From contig JALIRH010000006.1 of NCBI GenBank assembly GCA_023055505.1, positions 28,617,105 through 28,681,104 on the forward strand: 64,000 bases of DNA, read 5' to 3'. Below, in pieces: positions 52,108 through 64,000 of this stretch (the stretch's first letter is position 1; every line of letters starts with the position of its first letter). Both the position numbers and the translations under genes were made by a program. The stretch is from Callipepla californica brunnescens (lineage: Eukaryota; Chordata; Aves; Galliformes; Odontophoridae). Under the pieces are notes generated by a model, which saw only the letters and a program-made list of their open reading frames with translations, was not told the origin of the DNA and searched no databases.

Positions 52108-52255
52108 AAATCTGTTCCATGCCCTGGGGAACCTGATCTAGTGCCTGATTTAGTGGTTGGCAACCCGGCCTGTGGCCAGACTGTTGGAATTAGATGATCT
52201 TTGAGGTCCATCCCAATCTAAACCTTTCAAAGATTCTGTGATTCCATAATTCTTT
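52108..52255 (+). mobile_element. CR1 LINE 3' tail, sense
   Basis: After 'CATGCCCTGGGGAACCTGATC' the sequence reads 'AGTGCCTGATTTAGTGGTTGG', 'AACCCGGCCTGTGGCCAGACT', GTTGGAATTAGATGATCTTT, GAGGTCCATCCCAATC, TAAACC and the decayed tail ATTCTGTGATTCCATAATTC. This follows the CR1 3' order (ATGATCTTTGAGGTCC then octamer tail). It is more diverged than the copy at 38.4 kb. The 5' boundary is uncertain, and the CR1 part could extend left of 52108. Confidence 0.8.
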
Positions 52256-52980
52256 GCTGAATTAATTCTTGTGGAGAATATACACTGGCTGACTGTTCTG
52301 CAGCAACAAATAGAAATAAAATCATTTTCGGAAGCAGTGACTTACACTTCCTTCTGCTAATGCCAGTTGTGTACTTGAGTAACAGTGTAGGTATTTTCCA
52401 AAAGACAAAAATCAAATGGAAAGAACCAGCTGGTGGCAAGCAAAAAAGATGATTTGAAATCAGTCTACTCAAAGAGCACTGAGAGCACAGAGAGCATGAG
52501 GTAGGCTAGTGCTGTATTTCACACCAAATGGCAAAGCCACATTTCTAGAAAATGTATCTGAATTTGCACCCCCTAGTCTGATGCAGGGACATGACTCCTA
52601 CACAGTAAAAACCAGCAGCTTGATGCCTAGCTTGGGATAATCCTCAGGAAACAAATGTCCAGGTTAATTTACTGGAGAATGCTCATACTGTACAAGCAAA
52701 AAAAAGCCAATAATGAGAGGTCCTAAAGTGAGAGACTGAACACATGAATTGCACAAAAGGAGCCCTCGGCTTTGGGCCCTGCTTAGACAGGAAGAAATCA
52801 GTGTAACTTGGATGGCTTCTACCTCAACAGCAGCAGAAGCAATCTCCTCAGTGCAGTCAGCTTAACCTGGACAAGAGAGCACTAAATTAAGAACAAAAGG
52901 AGAGAACAAAAAGAAGCTCAAATGAACATTCATCTAGCACAAAAATTAATATGTCAAGAAAAAATTAATCAAGACTCCTA
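52256..52980. other. non-coding spacer, possibly containing decayed CR1 5' sequence
   Basis: No gene is seen. The part from about 52720 to 52980 ('AGTGAGAGACTGAACACATG', 'CTTAACCTGGACAAGAGAGC') sits directly upstream of a CR1-type endonuclease remnant and could be the same old element, but I cannot match it. Confidence 0.4.
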
Positions 52981-52989
52981 GGGAGATTG

Positions 52990-53180
52990 AGAGTATAAAT
53001 TCTTTAATAGCTTGTACACTAATGCCAGAGGTCTACGTAGTAACAGAAGGAACTGGAAATGATCTTTTATGAGCGTATATTCAACTTCAAGTTGGCCTTA
53101 ATGAAACTAAGGAGGATGTTTTACTTAATCAGAATGTTGAAATCATTGGTTGCAATATGTTTAGAAAGAGTCAGATTGTG
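52990..53180 (+). pseudogene. decayed CR1-type ORF2 endonuclease fragment
   Basis: Two stretches read as the N-terminal part of a CR1/L3-clade ORF2 apurinic-like endonuclease. The first (53012-53059) translates to LYTNARGLRSNRRNWK and then hits a TGA stop; the family has a YTNARS(L/M)xNKxEELE-type motif here. The second (53091-53174), in a different frame, starts VGLNETKED, the counterpart of the family's I-x-I-T-E-T-W-W-D catalytic segment. It continues to NVEIIGCNMFRKSQ, the counterpart of NWNxxIxGYxLFRKDRQ. The ETWW tryptophans are lost, at least one frameshift separates the blocks, and spacing is slightly short, so it is long dead. It has no link to the 52.1-kb CR1 tail, which lies upstream, and so is a separate, older insertion. 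The similarity is recalled from the family, not searched. Confidence 0.72.
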
Positions 53181-54400
53181 AAAAATAGCACTACAAGTTC
53201 TGAATCACAGGCAACTCAGCAGTATAGGAGCTTCAGTATTTTCATATAAGTGTCTTGAAACGTAAAATGAAAGATGAACTGTAAATTGCAAAATATTACT
53301 GACCATTATATAACACCAGAAACCATGGTGACTAGTTTCTTAAGCTTTCATAGATAACATGTTCTGAGGAAAAAAGTACTGTAAATGGAGGCAACATTCT
53401 GAGAGACATAGATTGAAGGTTTCTCACTGGTGATGTTATGGCAGCTTTAGAAATTATGCAAAAAAATTCATCTGGGGAGAAGAAGGGGAATTGATCTCTG
53501 AATTGGTATGGAATCAATCTTATTTGATTTTGTATATAAAACAGCACCTAATCTACATGTTTCTTATCTAAACTAGACAACTCAACTTCTTTTGCCATCA
53601 GCGGATGGAGCCAGATATCTCCAGGAGATTATTTAACCTATCCTAAAAGAGCTATGTCAGCTGCTAGAGGTGAATTCCCTCTGGATGACCAGCTCCCTTA
53701 ATCCAACTATTGGCAGAGCCCTTCAACTGGCTGAGGCACATACCTCTAAGAGAGCCTTGGGATCTTCCCTTTCCTTATTGGTGATATCTCAGAACAAAAT
53801 GAGAAGGACCACAGCTTCTCTATTCTACGATGCTGTTTAGTCACAATTTTGGCTGATTTTCCAAGCCAGTCAGTACCAAGATAATGGGAAGACTGCCCTC
53901 ATGCAGGACAGACAAGCTGTCTAGGGCTGTGGGAAAAGCAGGAGAGCTCCAAGATGATTCTACTGTATTTATATCCCTTCCCAATGGTCCAGATGAGAGG
54001 CTCCTCAAGCTCTGTCCTAAGGAAAGAGCTAACATTCTGTCACAGCAAGCTATTGAATGGATGCTTAATTTTCCACTCTCTTTCATCTTCACGTTTAATT
54101 ATTTGCTATTCCATGAGTCTGCTTTATTTTTGCTTTATTTAAAAGAAACAGGAAATGAACATAAAAGTGCATATGTAATTGTATTAAAGGAAAAAATAGT
54201 GGGATTCAGCTCGTATAAACTTCTGCTTATTTTGAATGCTGAAATAACAGAGAGCTTTTATCACTGGGGCAATGGGTCTGTATATCCTCTGAACCTCATC
54301 CCCCCAGAAAGAATGGAGATTTTATTTTGGTGATGAGGAAATACTCAAGCACGCACCTGGTCCTGCACTTATCTGATGAGCCAAACCAAGGAACACTTGT

Positions 54401-54437
54401 CTTTCCATCTGGACTTTCATCTTGACTTTCATCTGGA
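54401..54437. repeat. short tandem repeat, three imperfect units
   Basis: CTTTCCATCTGGA, CTTTCATCTTGA and CTTTCATCTGGA follow each other directly. They differ by one insertion and one or two substitutions. This is a small minisatellite-like array with no evident function. Confidence 0.85.
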
Positions 54438-54806
54438 CATTTCAATTTCCCTTTGAAGTTGAGGCTGTGTCTTTTGATTTGTAGTGTTTGAATGGGGAAC
54501 GCCACTGTTGTATCAAATGATTTCAGGGAGGGAACAGCGCAGCACTTGGGCTTACCATCAGTTCAATAATAGCAACATCACTCACGTATAACTTTGTTTC
54601 GCTGGCTGGTATTAAGAAAAATGGTTGCTTGCAGAATGATGCACAGGTCTGTCAAATATACACACACATGCCCTTTGGACTGAAAATGATTTTGTTTTAT
54701 AGCGCCAATTCGATGATACAAAGTTCATAAATTTGTATTAGGAATGCGATTTCATCATTCTGATCCTGTGGTGTGAAATCGCAAGAGGAAAGAACCCAAT
54801 TACTCC

Positions 54807-54838
54807 AAAAAAAACAAAAAAAAAAAAAAAAAAAAAAA
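54807..54838. repeat. poly-A run (8 A, C, 23 A)
   Basis: A8-C-A23 on the plus strand. No retroposed gene body was recognised immediately upstream (54.5-54.8 kb), so I treat it as a mononucleotide repeat. Confidence 0.85.
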
Positions 54839-56859
54839 CACTGGAAGTTTTGCGTAAAAATCAATGGCAGGATATGACCCATAGTTTGAAAACTTTAAGC
54901 ATGTAAAAAGGACTTAAATCTTTATGATGAAGATTACAGTTCTGGCCTCTAAAATAATAGCAAGTATTAACTGCACTATCTCAACAGTTTTATGAGACAA
55001 TAATCTGGTTCTGAAGTGGATAAACTATGAGGCTGAAGACTGGGTAGTTTATCTCAATGAGAGACCTGGAATATTGCCCACTAAAACAGAAGGATTGGTA
55101 GCATTATCAGCTGACTGTAATAAGTAAAATATATCAAACTAAAATTTTAAGTAATTCAACATCATAGGCCATAGGAAAAGGAGCTATAATCGTTGGAGTA
55201 GCCAGAAGGGCAGGTTTCTGGTTTTGGACTCCAGGCTGCAAGACCGTTACATTTGTACACATCCAGTAGGAAAGAGGCCACACTAGAGAGCTGATTTATT
55301 TGGATCTATTAAATGACCCAAGTTTGTCTTAACCTGAAGAAAATATCGGGGTGTTTGTGATGGATATACTTCATGTAAATAGAGGATTAGAGGCCATGAA
55401 AGAAAAAAGTAAATGATACCTATGTGGCTTATTTTCTTTGTCATGCTCTAGACAACATGCTCAATTTTTTCCCTCTGGGTAAACCCCCCAGCCTTGAGTC
55501 CTGAAGCAAGCCAGGTTCAATCACTGAAATGATTTCAACAGAAATTCCCAAGGGAAGGAAAACCTTAAAAATGAGTTCGAGGTAGCTCTGTGTGCTAAGT
55601 CTCTTAAAATATTTCTCTTTTGTGGCTTGAAAACATAGCAGGTATTTAAAAAAAAAGGATTGTGGAAGTGGAGGAACAAAACTTCTTGAATGTGAACTTC
55701 ATATGACTGTTTACTTCCTGATAGGTTTTACCTTTGTGTTTTTTTTGCCTGCAGGCATGTTCTTTACATGAGGAATGTAGTAAAAATAATTTTAATGAAA
55801 AGAAGCAATAAAGTTCCTGAGAATGCAAGGCGTGCAGCCTTGATACAACAAAACCCACAAAACCTTCTGAAGGTGTGAGAAGGGCTATGATTTTTCTTTT
55901 CAAGACACTGAAACAAACCAGTCCTATTTTACTGCAGCAAGAGAAGAACATCTAAAGTGGATTAATGTTGCTCTTCAAGTCAAAGATAATGGTGAGGCAC
56001 TGCAATGAAAGTGGACAGGACCTCATTCTTCCTGTGCCACACCACTCTTGTTCTGGAGAGTATGTTCCTGCCTCCGTTAAATGGGAGAAAGTATATTTCA
56101 CTGTGTACTTTGCTGAAGTTAATAAACTCACATCTGAATGGCAAGGGATGAAGATCTCACTCTGCATCGCCGGCGTGCTCTGGGAGAGCTTCTGTGCCAC
56201 CAGAGGTCTCAGGCACAGTCCTCTAGAACACACATTTCCCTTCCCTGCAAAGACCTGCAGTTACACCCACATTTTATTAGAAGTTACACAAAGCTAGGCA
56301 CAGAGGAGCATTTCAAGCAAGCTGCCTTCTCTCTGAGCAGGGAAACTCTGCCTTGTCCAGCAGGCATTGCTGGTGCATAGGGAAGCCAGGTAGCCAGCAG
56401 TGGCAAGGGCAAAAGGGAGCACTGGCTTCTGGTATTAATGGCATCATTCGTGTGCAGGTAGAGAAATGAGGCATGGAGCAGCAGTACAGCTCTCTTTTGC
56501 ATTGCCTGCTAATTGGCTCCAGTGGTAAATTAAAAGGTTATCATTAATTAAAAAATAAAACAAAAAAGAGGATCTCACTACTTTCTGTGACAGTTCATTC
56601 CAGGTAACTTATTACCAGGAGCACCTGCTGCCATAGGCAATCCTTGGCATGAACATAGATAATTAAGCCTGAAACCAGCCTACCTCATTATGAGTTTGTT
56701 AGGGTGTTTGTTATTTTCTCCATTAATATCGGTGGGAGTCCCATCTGCACGTGGAGAGAACAGACTCCGGCTTGCATCTACTGCTTGGCAAATTTCCAGT
56801 TAAGTTAAACTTCAGAATTTGTCTTCAGGCTGATAGGCGACAACGCATTCGATAATGAC

Positions 56860-56890
56860 CAGTTTCAGCTTCAGGGTGAAGCTGAAGTTG
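56860..56890. repeat. small hairpin with GGG loop
   Basis: TTCAGCTTCA, loop GGG, TGAAGCTGAA forms a perfect 10-bp stem (56864-56886). In RNA, two G-U pairs, an A-U and a C-G extend it to about 14 pairs over 56860-56890. It is too short with too small a loop for a typical miRNA precursor. Confidence 0.7.
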
Positions 56891-57646
56891 TACAGCTGCA
56901 TTCCTGGCATCCAAAGAACAGCTCACATGTGCAAAATATATTAGCTGCAATAATAGGAGCTACTCACATTAAAGCATCCTGAAAGCCTTATAGGAAATCC
57001 TTCCTCTAATGTTAGCAAGATGATTTATATATGTATCTGCAACATGTCCCTAAGTTCTCTTTTCAGGAATCAAAGTGTACTAAAGTTTCACATTCCCAAG
57101 CTCCTTTTATTTCAACATGAAAGTGATTAAAGATGTTTATCTGAGCTGGAAAACCTTAAGACTGTACCACTTTCATTGTAGGAACGATTAAATCGATCCC
57201 AGAGGGACTTCAGTCACATAAGAGAAGTATTTGAAAACTCTCCATTAACCTACTTGCCATTTTCTTAACAAGAGATCCTAATGCATAAACAAATAGTATA
57301 AGTGTGACAGGAAATACAATGAAAGAATGAGATTTGCTAGAGGGATTGCTTTCCTGGTATTAGTGACTGTTCATGACTTTATAAGGAAGTTTTTTTTTCC
57401 TGCTTCTTATGATAAAGAGCAGGTATTCAGATTTTCAGCGTTAATATGAAACATGGTTTGGTGGAATATAAAGACACTGGTTTGACATACAGGAGCTAAA
57501 TTTATGGTACTTACTGTATTTTAAGAGCAGAATATACCAGTTCTGATCATGATAGTTAAAAAGACAAGTCTTATCCACTTGACCAAGGAGGAAAAGCCAT
57601 AGCTCTACTTCCCAGAAGGAATTAAAGCTTTCAGCACTGCATTTAC

Positions 57647-57662
57647 AAAAAAAAAAAAAAAA
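57647..57662. repeat. poly-A run (16 A)
   Basis: Sixteen consecutive A after CATTTAC. A simple repeat; no upstream retroposon recognised. Confidence 0.8.
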
Positions 57663-60600
57663 TTGTATTAACAGAGAAAAGGATCACATTACAGGTTCTT
57701 AGCTTTATTTTTAAAGTCAGCATGCTCAAGATCCCTCTTCATGGCACAAAAGCTACCTTAGGGCATGCCACTCTGGAATCCAACAGCCAATGGTGCGGTT
57801 GCCTGCTCCTACTTTTTCTCTTGTTTCCAGGGTTTAGGGAGGGATGCAACCACCAAGCTGAAAACTATGTACTGCAGTAAAATGGACGATAGAAGGAGAC
57901 TTGCAATGAGCTTGCAGGCAAAGAACCAGCAGAGGATGTATTGCTGAGAGAGAGCAGCAGCCCTGGGACTGCTGCAGCTCAAATGCTTTATTTGTAATCA
58001 CTCCACTGCCTGAGTGTCAAAACCATTTGGCCCTCCAGGGTTTATAGAGTGATAAACAACTCTGTTTTGTCATTTCATGCCAAATTCATTGTATTTCCAC
58101 AGTGGAGGCTATAACTAATACGTAGTTAAAGGAGGTGGAGATGCTCTCTTGTTTCTAGAGTTGGCAGGAAGAGTGATTTGGAGAGCAGCTAGCTCAGCTG
58201 GGTGGGAGGGTGCACTGTGACCTCCCCACCTGCAAAGGCAGCAGTGCTAATGGGCTCTCTGGGAAGCCCTCTGGTTATGAGATTTCATCTGAAAACTAGA
58301 GCTCGGCAGAGGGTGGAACTTAGTTGGATTTAAGAAAAGGATAGCGAAGCTTTTTTCATCACATAGCTATTTTCAGGGACTTGTAAAATGAGAAATGGAA
58401 GATACGGAATGGATTATATGGATTTACCTGAAAGCAGGTTGAAGAGGTGCAATAAAATGAAAGTCAATGCAACAGGCTAGAAGTCAAGGTCTTGCTTGCA
58501 AATTGCCAGAGCAGGGTGAGTGCCTAATTCCCACTGAATTCAATTCTGATCTCCTTCCAGAGGAGTTAGAGGCCTGTTTCTGTAAATCCCACCAATGGAC
58601 TGCACAGTGGAAAGATGATTAATTGTTCCATCCAGCCTTGATGCAGTTCCAACATGGTGACCAACTCTGGAAAGCCAGCCTCACACAATCATCTCTCTTT
58701 ATAAATGCCACTGAGCAATGTTGCCTGGGAAGGGGAAAAAGCTCTGACCTTTGTGTCCAAGCTGCCACTGCCCACTAATTTTCATCAAGGTCTTGCCAAT
58801 ATTCTAAGCTTGCAAGTTTCTCTTTTCTGAAGTAGGGATGTGTTTGGTTCATCAGGTTTCTCCAAAGCTTTTACAGCTGTAATTTGTTTACTAACTTTAA
58901 TTTCACTGCCATGTGCAAAATGTTATATTCGAAAAACAATGATTCATCTGTTATTGTATTATTCTTAACTATTTTGTATGTAAGGCATTGAGTGCTTTTC
59001 ATTACACGATAAGAAATTTCGCTATTGTTAAGTATAGTGTGATACTACTACTTACCTATTACAGGGAATGGAGAAATCCCTGCGTTCAATGGATACTTGT
59101 TTAGCTCCTTTTTATGAAACATTACAACTAATCAGTCAGTAGGCAAAACTCCAAAAGGGGAACAGGCTTTGAACCAGTGCAACTCACTTGCATTTCAGGG
59201 ACAGCAAGATTTGCCCTAACATGACTAGCAGCAAATGAAATCACCCCATATACAACGCATTCACTGCATTGGTAATAAAGACAAATAGATTTGATCAGAT
59301 TCCCAGCTCGATCAATAGCAATTTGAGCAGCAGGGAGATCTCACCCACATTGTTAATGTGAGCTACATTTCCATGGGGATTACAGCCCAGCTTCCCTCAA
59401 GCATGTACAGGTTTTTGTGCCCCATATCTGCTTCTTCATGTGTGCAGGTGACAAGATTACATGCTCAAAAATGAACCACCAAAAAGTGATTCTCAAGCAC
59501 TAAGCAAATATATTTCCCTACAAATCACTATAGTTAGAACCATCTGAACCACAGATAGTGAAATCACTCCTGACCTTGGAGGAAAGAATATCTCTCTACT
59601 AGTACATTAACTTGCAATGCAAATTCAGGCTGGGGCTCAAAATCTCTGGAAATCCCAGCCTGAGGGCTGTCAATTACCCTTCCTCTAACCATGAGTGAAT
59701 ACGTTAGCTTCCTGGCAGGAAAAGGACAGCACTGGTTCACATTTGAGCCTTGCCTTTACAGGCAGAATGGCCACAATTGCTGTGATTGCAAATTTGAGCA
59801 CAGCTTCTCAACGGAATGTGGATGAGAATCCAGGGTCCAAAATTAGGCTTAACAACAGCTCTACGTTCCCAGGCTCCTGTGTACACCAGAAACCCTTCCA
59901 ATTAGCTCTAGTGTCAGTGGTGGGTAAAATAAAAGAAAAGCACACATCAGTGACCTAAACCCTTGCCAGACAGATGACTCCTTCCAGACCACAGATGATA
60001 GGAAGTAGAGGGACTTCCCCTTTATTTAAATGTTCACTGATTATTTTGTTGACTGGGAGGGAGGACAGAACAAAAGGAAGTCTCAAGTCTAAATCTTGAC
60101 AAACACATTGTAATTGTCATATCACATGTTTAGGTGGAAAAAATAATCTCAAGAAAACATACAGAGCAAGCTAAGTTCTGATACAGATCTACACATTTGC
60201 CAAAACAAAATAGCAGAAAAGTTCTTGCAAGGACTTTATATTTTGTGATTCAGAGGGTAAAATGGATTTTAAAAAGCAGGCAGTCAGGATGCTGCTCAGA
60301 TGTGTTCCACTACTTTCCTGTATCAGTTACGCCTATTGTTATTTGGCTGGCATGATAGGAAATGAATAAATGAATTTTAAAAAATCCCTTAAAATATCTG
60401 CAATTAGCTTGGAGTAAAGAGTATTACTTAACCCATGCATATCAGATAGCCAAAAAGAGCTCAGTCCTGACTACAACCTCTGTCGTATTAGGGAGCAAAC
60501 AAGTATTAACAATCAATAGTAATTTCAACATCCTTCTGCCAGACAACCTTTCAGAAAATATCTCAGAGCCATATCTCTCAGTTTGGACTTGATGTTTTTT

Positions 60601-61073
60601 TCCAGCTTTTATTCTAATTTTCAAGCCTGTCCTTGTAGTGTTTTTCCCCATATAAAATAAGTAAAACAAGGTTCTTTTGTTGAGGAGCTGAAGAAGCAGA
60701 AAGGAGTGGATATTCATAGCTTTCCTTCATGAAGAAGAAACAGATGCCATTGAGTATCACTTAAGACTGCTTCCAAAACAGGCTCTGCACATACATACAA
60801 CTGAGAGGTCTGAAGTCTCACTTCTTCCCCACATCCACTCCATGCTCACGTAGAGAGAGGAATGGCACTTTAGAGGTGACCACTTACAAGGGCTGTATGG
60901 CCATTTCAGTATACTGAGCTTGCCCTTAAGCACACTCCATGCCAGACTCCAGGGGCAGCCTCCCCAAGCAGAGCTGCTCAAATCCTTTTTCGTAGTGTGT
61001 CCCAACATCAGATGTCATTAGCTATCAAGAGGAGTAAACTAACCTGGAGATAAATCTGAGATGCTGGGCTGGT

Positions 61074-61306
61074 TCATTCAGGTTGGATATTAGGAAAAAT
61101 TTCTTCTCAGAAAGAGTGATGAGTTAATAGAATAGGATGCTCAGGGAGATGGCGGAGTCACCACACCTGGAGGTGTTCAAGAAACTATAGAAGTGGCACT
61201 GAGGGACACATTTTGGTAGACACGGTGGGGATGAGTTGACAGCTGGAGTAGGTAGTCTTAGTGGTCTTTTCCAACCTTGACGATTTTATGATTCTGTGAT
61301 TCTTGA
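61074..61306 (+). mobile_element. CR1 LINE 3' fragment, sense
   Basis: It begins TCATTCAGGTTGGATATTAG, then GAAAAATTTCTTCTCAGAAA, 'GATGCTCAGGGAGATGGCGG', CACACCTGGAGGTGTTCAAG, 'GAAGTGGCACTGAGGGACAC', 'GGTGGGGATGAGTTGACAGC' and TAGTGGTCTTTTCCAACC, and ends in the tail GATTTTATGATTCTGTGATT. This is the same subfamily type as the 20.7-kb copy (CACTGAGGGACAC, TTAGTGGTCTTTTCC) and in the same direction. It is 5' truncated. Minus-strand frames across its right end are artefacts. Confidence 0.92.
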
Positions 61307-64000
61307 TGTTAGTATTGCGTGGGTTGTCTTTGATTTCAGTTCCACTGATGCAACACAGAAGCTTCATTTGAGCTTTGCTTTTCTCCTGCATATTTTCTGC
61401 TAATTCAGAGTGATTTGAAACCTTGTAAAAACTTACCAAAACTTGGTGTTACAAAGATGTTCCCAGATATCTACAAAAGTGACAGTTCTCCAGAGTTTCA
61501 ATTAACTGACATATTTTTTTCTCCTACAGTATCAATAAAATTTCACCATTAATGTAAATTTTCAGGAAATATTTATTATTAATTTTTCAATTGGCTTGCC
61601 ATAAAGAGAAACCAAGGGATTTCTGCTGTCACCTAGAGGTCATGGTCAAAAGAGAAAATAGTGTTTTGTCCAGATGTTTTTGTTGCCTGCCCTTCCTTGC
61701 ATTACCAAAGCAATTGCTTTGCTTTCCAGCTGGGTATTTTGAAGACTGTCATCATTTGTTAATCTAAAAAAACTAGAATAACCTGCCCCTGTCACCAATG
61801 CTGTCATTGGTGTTTTGATGTTTCAATATTGTATGCTGCAGATGATTGTCCATAAGAGACAGATGTAGTTTCACCATACACTGAATGCAAGCTACTCCAA
61901 GGACATCCTTACAAAATGACGCTTGGCTGAAATTGTTCCCAAGTGATGCCCCAAACACCTTTAAAGATTTGCTTTGAAACTTTTCCAGACTCCAGCTTTT
62001 CCCAAGCTTCTCATTAAAGTCTTTACCTGAAAGGGATGAATTGCTCAGCCTATGTTCTGGCTGATATAGTATACAGATCAGTGTTTACATCTCTCCTTGC
62101 ACTGAGTCTAATTTATAATTTAACACTGTTGAGACCAGCCTGACAATGTAAACATGGTATATTGATGACCTGCAAAAAAGAGAAGCTGTCTTTTACGCCA
62201 AGTGCCTTTGGCTCTGTTTATGTTGGAAATGCATTATTAAAGAATGTGTGTGGTCAAGCTATAACCTTTCTAGTACTGAAGTATTCATTTACTTTGGGTC
62301 ATTTCTTTGTTTCTCCTCACATAGTCTCCTAATCCAACAACTGATCAAGTTTCAGTCTTTCGCTTCAACCCTGCCAATTAAGATAGCATCATACACAGTG
62401 TGACAGCTTTTTCAGGCTCTGTGAACCTTGTGCAGTGTGCCTTGTACTCAACAATTGAATTACGCTAATTCTGGGAACAAATACGTTATTCAGGTAATGC
62501 TGAGCAATTTATAACCAAGGCAGCAACTTATTGTCCTTCCAACCTCTGTAAAATATGACACATGGCTGAATGTTCGTCATGCTTAGACTGCTTAGATAGA
62601 ACCTGGAGATGGAGGAAATTAAGTTGTTACTTCAGCCTTGGTCAGTTTGCCTGCTTCTCTGTACTCAGTCCTGGATTGCCTGACTTTCTGAGAAGCTGTC
62701 GCAGTTGGTGAGCTCGGTAAGCTATGGAGTTTTGTATGAGTGCTCTCTCTCATAGCCTGGGTGAAAGCTGTAGAAGTCTTTGAACACTAAACATACACAG
62801 GGGATTTTCTAAATAAGCTCTTTCATTTTACTGTCTTCAGAAAATGCACCTAGGGTATATTAACCCAAAGCAAATGCTCAAGGAAAAGGAGATGCTGTGC
62901 TACTAGCATTAAAAACTGATCTCTGAATGTGAGGAACAGCAACCTAAATGCTTTCAGCAGCACTGAGCCATAACTACACTGGTGAAGAAGTGTTATACAT
63001 TCTATCTTGGGAAAACTCACAATGAACCAGAACCTCTGATTCCTGCAGATGTTTGAAACATCTATCTGTGGCACCCAAAAGGCATTCCACCCTTGCAAGG
63101 GGTTGATAACTCTGCAGTATTGATGGTGCATGATGATCACACCTGTCCTACACTCAACATTATGTAATTCAGTATTCTGATGCACTTATCTTACAGTATA
63201 AAGAGATGTTTTACAAAGGAAGCCCACAGCATCCCAAGAGATACGGAGTGAGGAGTGCCCAGGTGCACATAAGCAGAGTCCTGTTTCATTTGTCTGCATT
63301 GCACATCCTCCATTTTATAAATTGTGTAACAAGCAGACTTCAGTTAATAACCCCGATCCTGAGAAAGTGAACATAATTTTAATCTTTCTTATATTTTACA
63401 AAATATCTACACATTAACAATTTTTCTTTGTGATATAAATAGAAGTGGAAAGAGCGATCATTGCCAGCTTTGCAATGGTGTTTGCAAGCAATAGCAGAAA
63501 TGTAGGTGATTAATGCAAAAACAATTTTTTGTGTGTGAATGCAAACGGTAAATACATTTCTACTGACAAATTGATAGCAAACAGTGAACTAGCCTTAGCA
63601 GTGTCTATCTGGGTTTCCAGGCACCTAAAGCAGCAACCCCTTCCACAGTAAGGATATCTTTCTGGCGAGGTTGCAATGTAACTGTGTCCCAGTTTTGTTG
63701 TTGTTTACTCTGTGTGACATCTATTGACTCAAATAAGTCATTTTTTATTCCTTTGTAGACATGAGAGTGAATTTAGCACAGTGTGTTATCACAGAGCTCC
63801 TCACAGACAGTGCTGACAAATAGCTGTGTGGACAACCCATTCAGGCTGTAGTACTATCCATCAGCAATGACAGTAGCTGGCAAACCAGTGCTGTTTATAT
63901 CAATTTGTTATTTTCTAGTAAGTTACCCAGCTTCATTATTATTGGGGGAGATAAAACGAAGATGAGAGGCCAAGACCCTCATTTGGTTCTTAATGCACTC
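61307..64000. other. non-coding DNA, no gene seen
   Basis: AT-rich unique DNA to the window end. A 111-codon minus-strand frame (62850-63185) has no recognised domain. No repeat family was recognised. Confidence 0.55.

Larger units (their letters stand above)
53200..61073. other. long non-coding stretch, no gene seen
   Basis: About 7.9 kb of unique DNA. A 149-codon plus-strand frame (53884-54333) has no recognised domain. A three-fold 12-13 bp repeat sits at 54401-54437. A 23-A run within 54807-54838, a 16-A run at 57647-57662 and a 10-bp perfect hairpin at 56864-56886 are the other local structures. The 53.6-53.9 kb part follows the endonuclease fossil but I recognise no further CR1 protein in it. 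Confidence 0.5.

Noticed and set aside
51651..52211. 186-codon minus-strand open frame
   Set aside because: Its start lies inside a decayed CR1 tail, its product has no recognised domain, and no splice or neighbouring exon context is visible.
53884..54333. 149-codon plus-strand open frame near the CR1 endonuclease fossil
   Set aside because: I checked for reverse transcriptase or endonuclease motifs and saw none; its hydrophobic middle comes from T-rich DNA.

Overview
The window looks like non-coding nuclear DNA of a bird, most likely a galliform such as chicken or a close relative. The main clues are several CR1 LINE 3' ends, recognisable by the conserved tail with ATTCTATG-type terminal repeats and the TTGGAAGGGACC/GGTCCCTTCCAACC block, and a mariner element with the GGGCTGCTCC...AGTAATGCCTC terminus known from galliform genomes (Galluhop/Mariner1_GG type). 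The rest is AT-rich, low in CpG and studded with poly-T/poly-A runs. This is reasoned from remembered repeat families, not from a database search.

I find no convincing protein-coding gene, exon series, tRNA, rRNA or CRISPR array. The longest open frames (216, 186, 177, 165 and 149 codons) lack recognisable domains, overlap repeats or overlap each other on opposite strands. The window is best read as an intergenic gene desert or a piece of a very large intron.

Layout: 1-4203 unique DNA; about 4204-4415 antisense CR1; 4859-5410 internally deleted mariner; 5411-14405 unique DNA with homopolymers and a CT-rich patch near 9.6 kb; 14406-14562 pyrimidine microsatellite; about 16405-16790 LTR-like repeat candidate; 20660-20880 sense CR1; 20881-34763 unique DNA, including a CpG-richer patch near 30.1-30.6 kb; 34764-34905 antisense CR1; 38371-38482 sense CR1 tail; 40477-40650 large symmetric TTTC/TC polypyrimidine tract; 40651-52100 unique DNA; about 52108-52255 sense CR1 tail; 52990-53180 decayed CR1-type ORF2 endonuclease fragment; 53200-61070 unique DNA; about 61074-61306 sense CR1; then unique DNA to the end.

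Nothing here works together as an operon or pathway. The biology visible is repeat history (CR1 retrotransposition, mariner transposition followed by deletion), microsatellite growth and possibly cis-regulatory sequence. I did not find an undescribed multi-gene system. The best leads are the 174-bp mirror-like polypyrimidine tract, the promoter-like LTR candidate and the two-frame CR1 endonuclease fossil.
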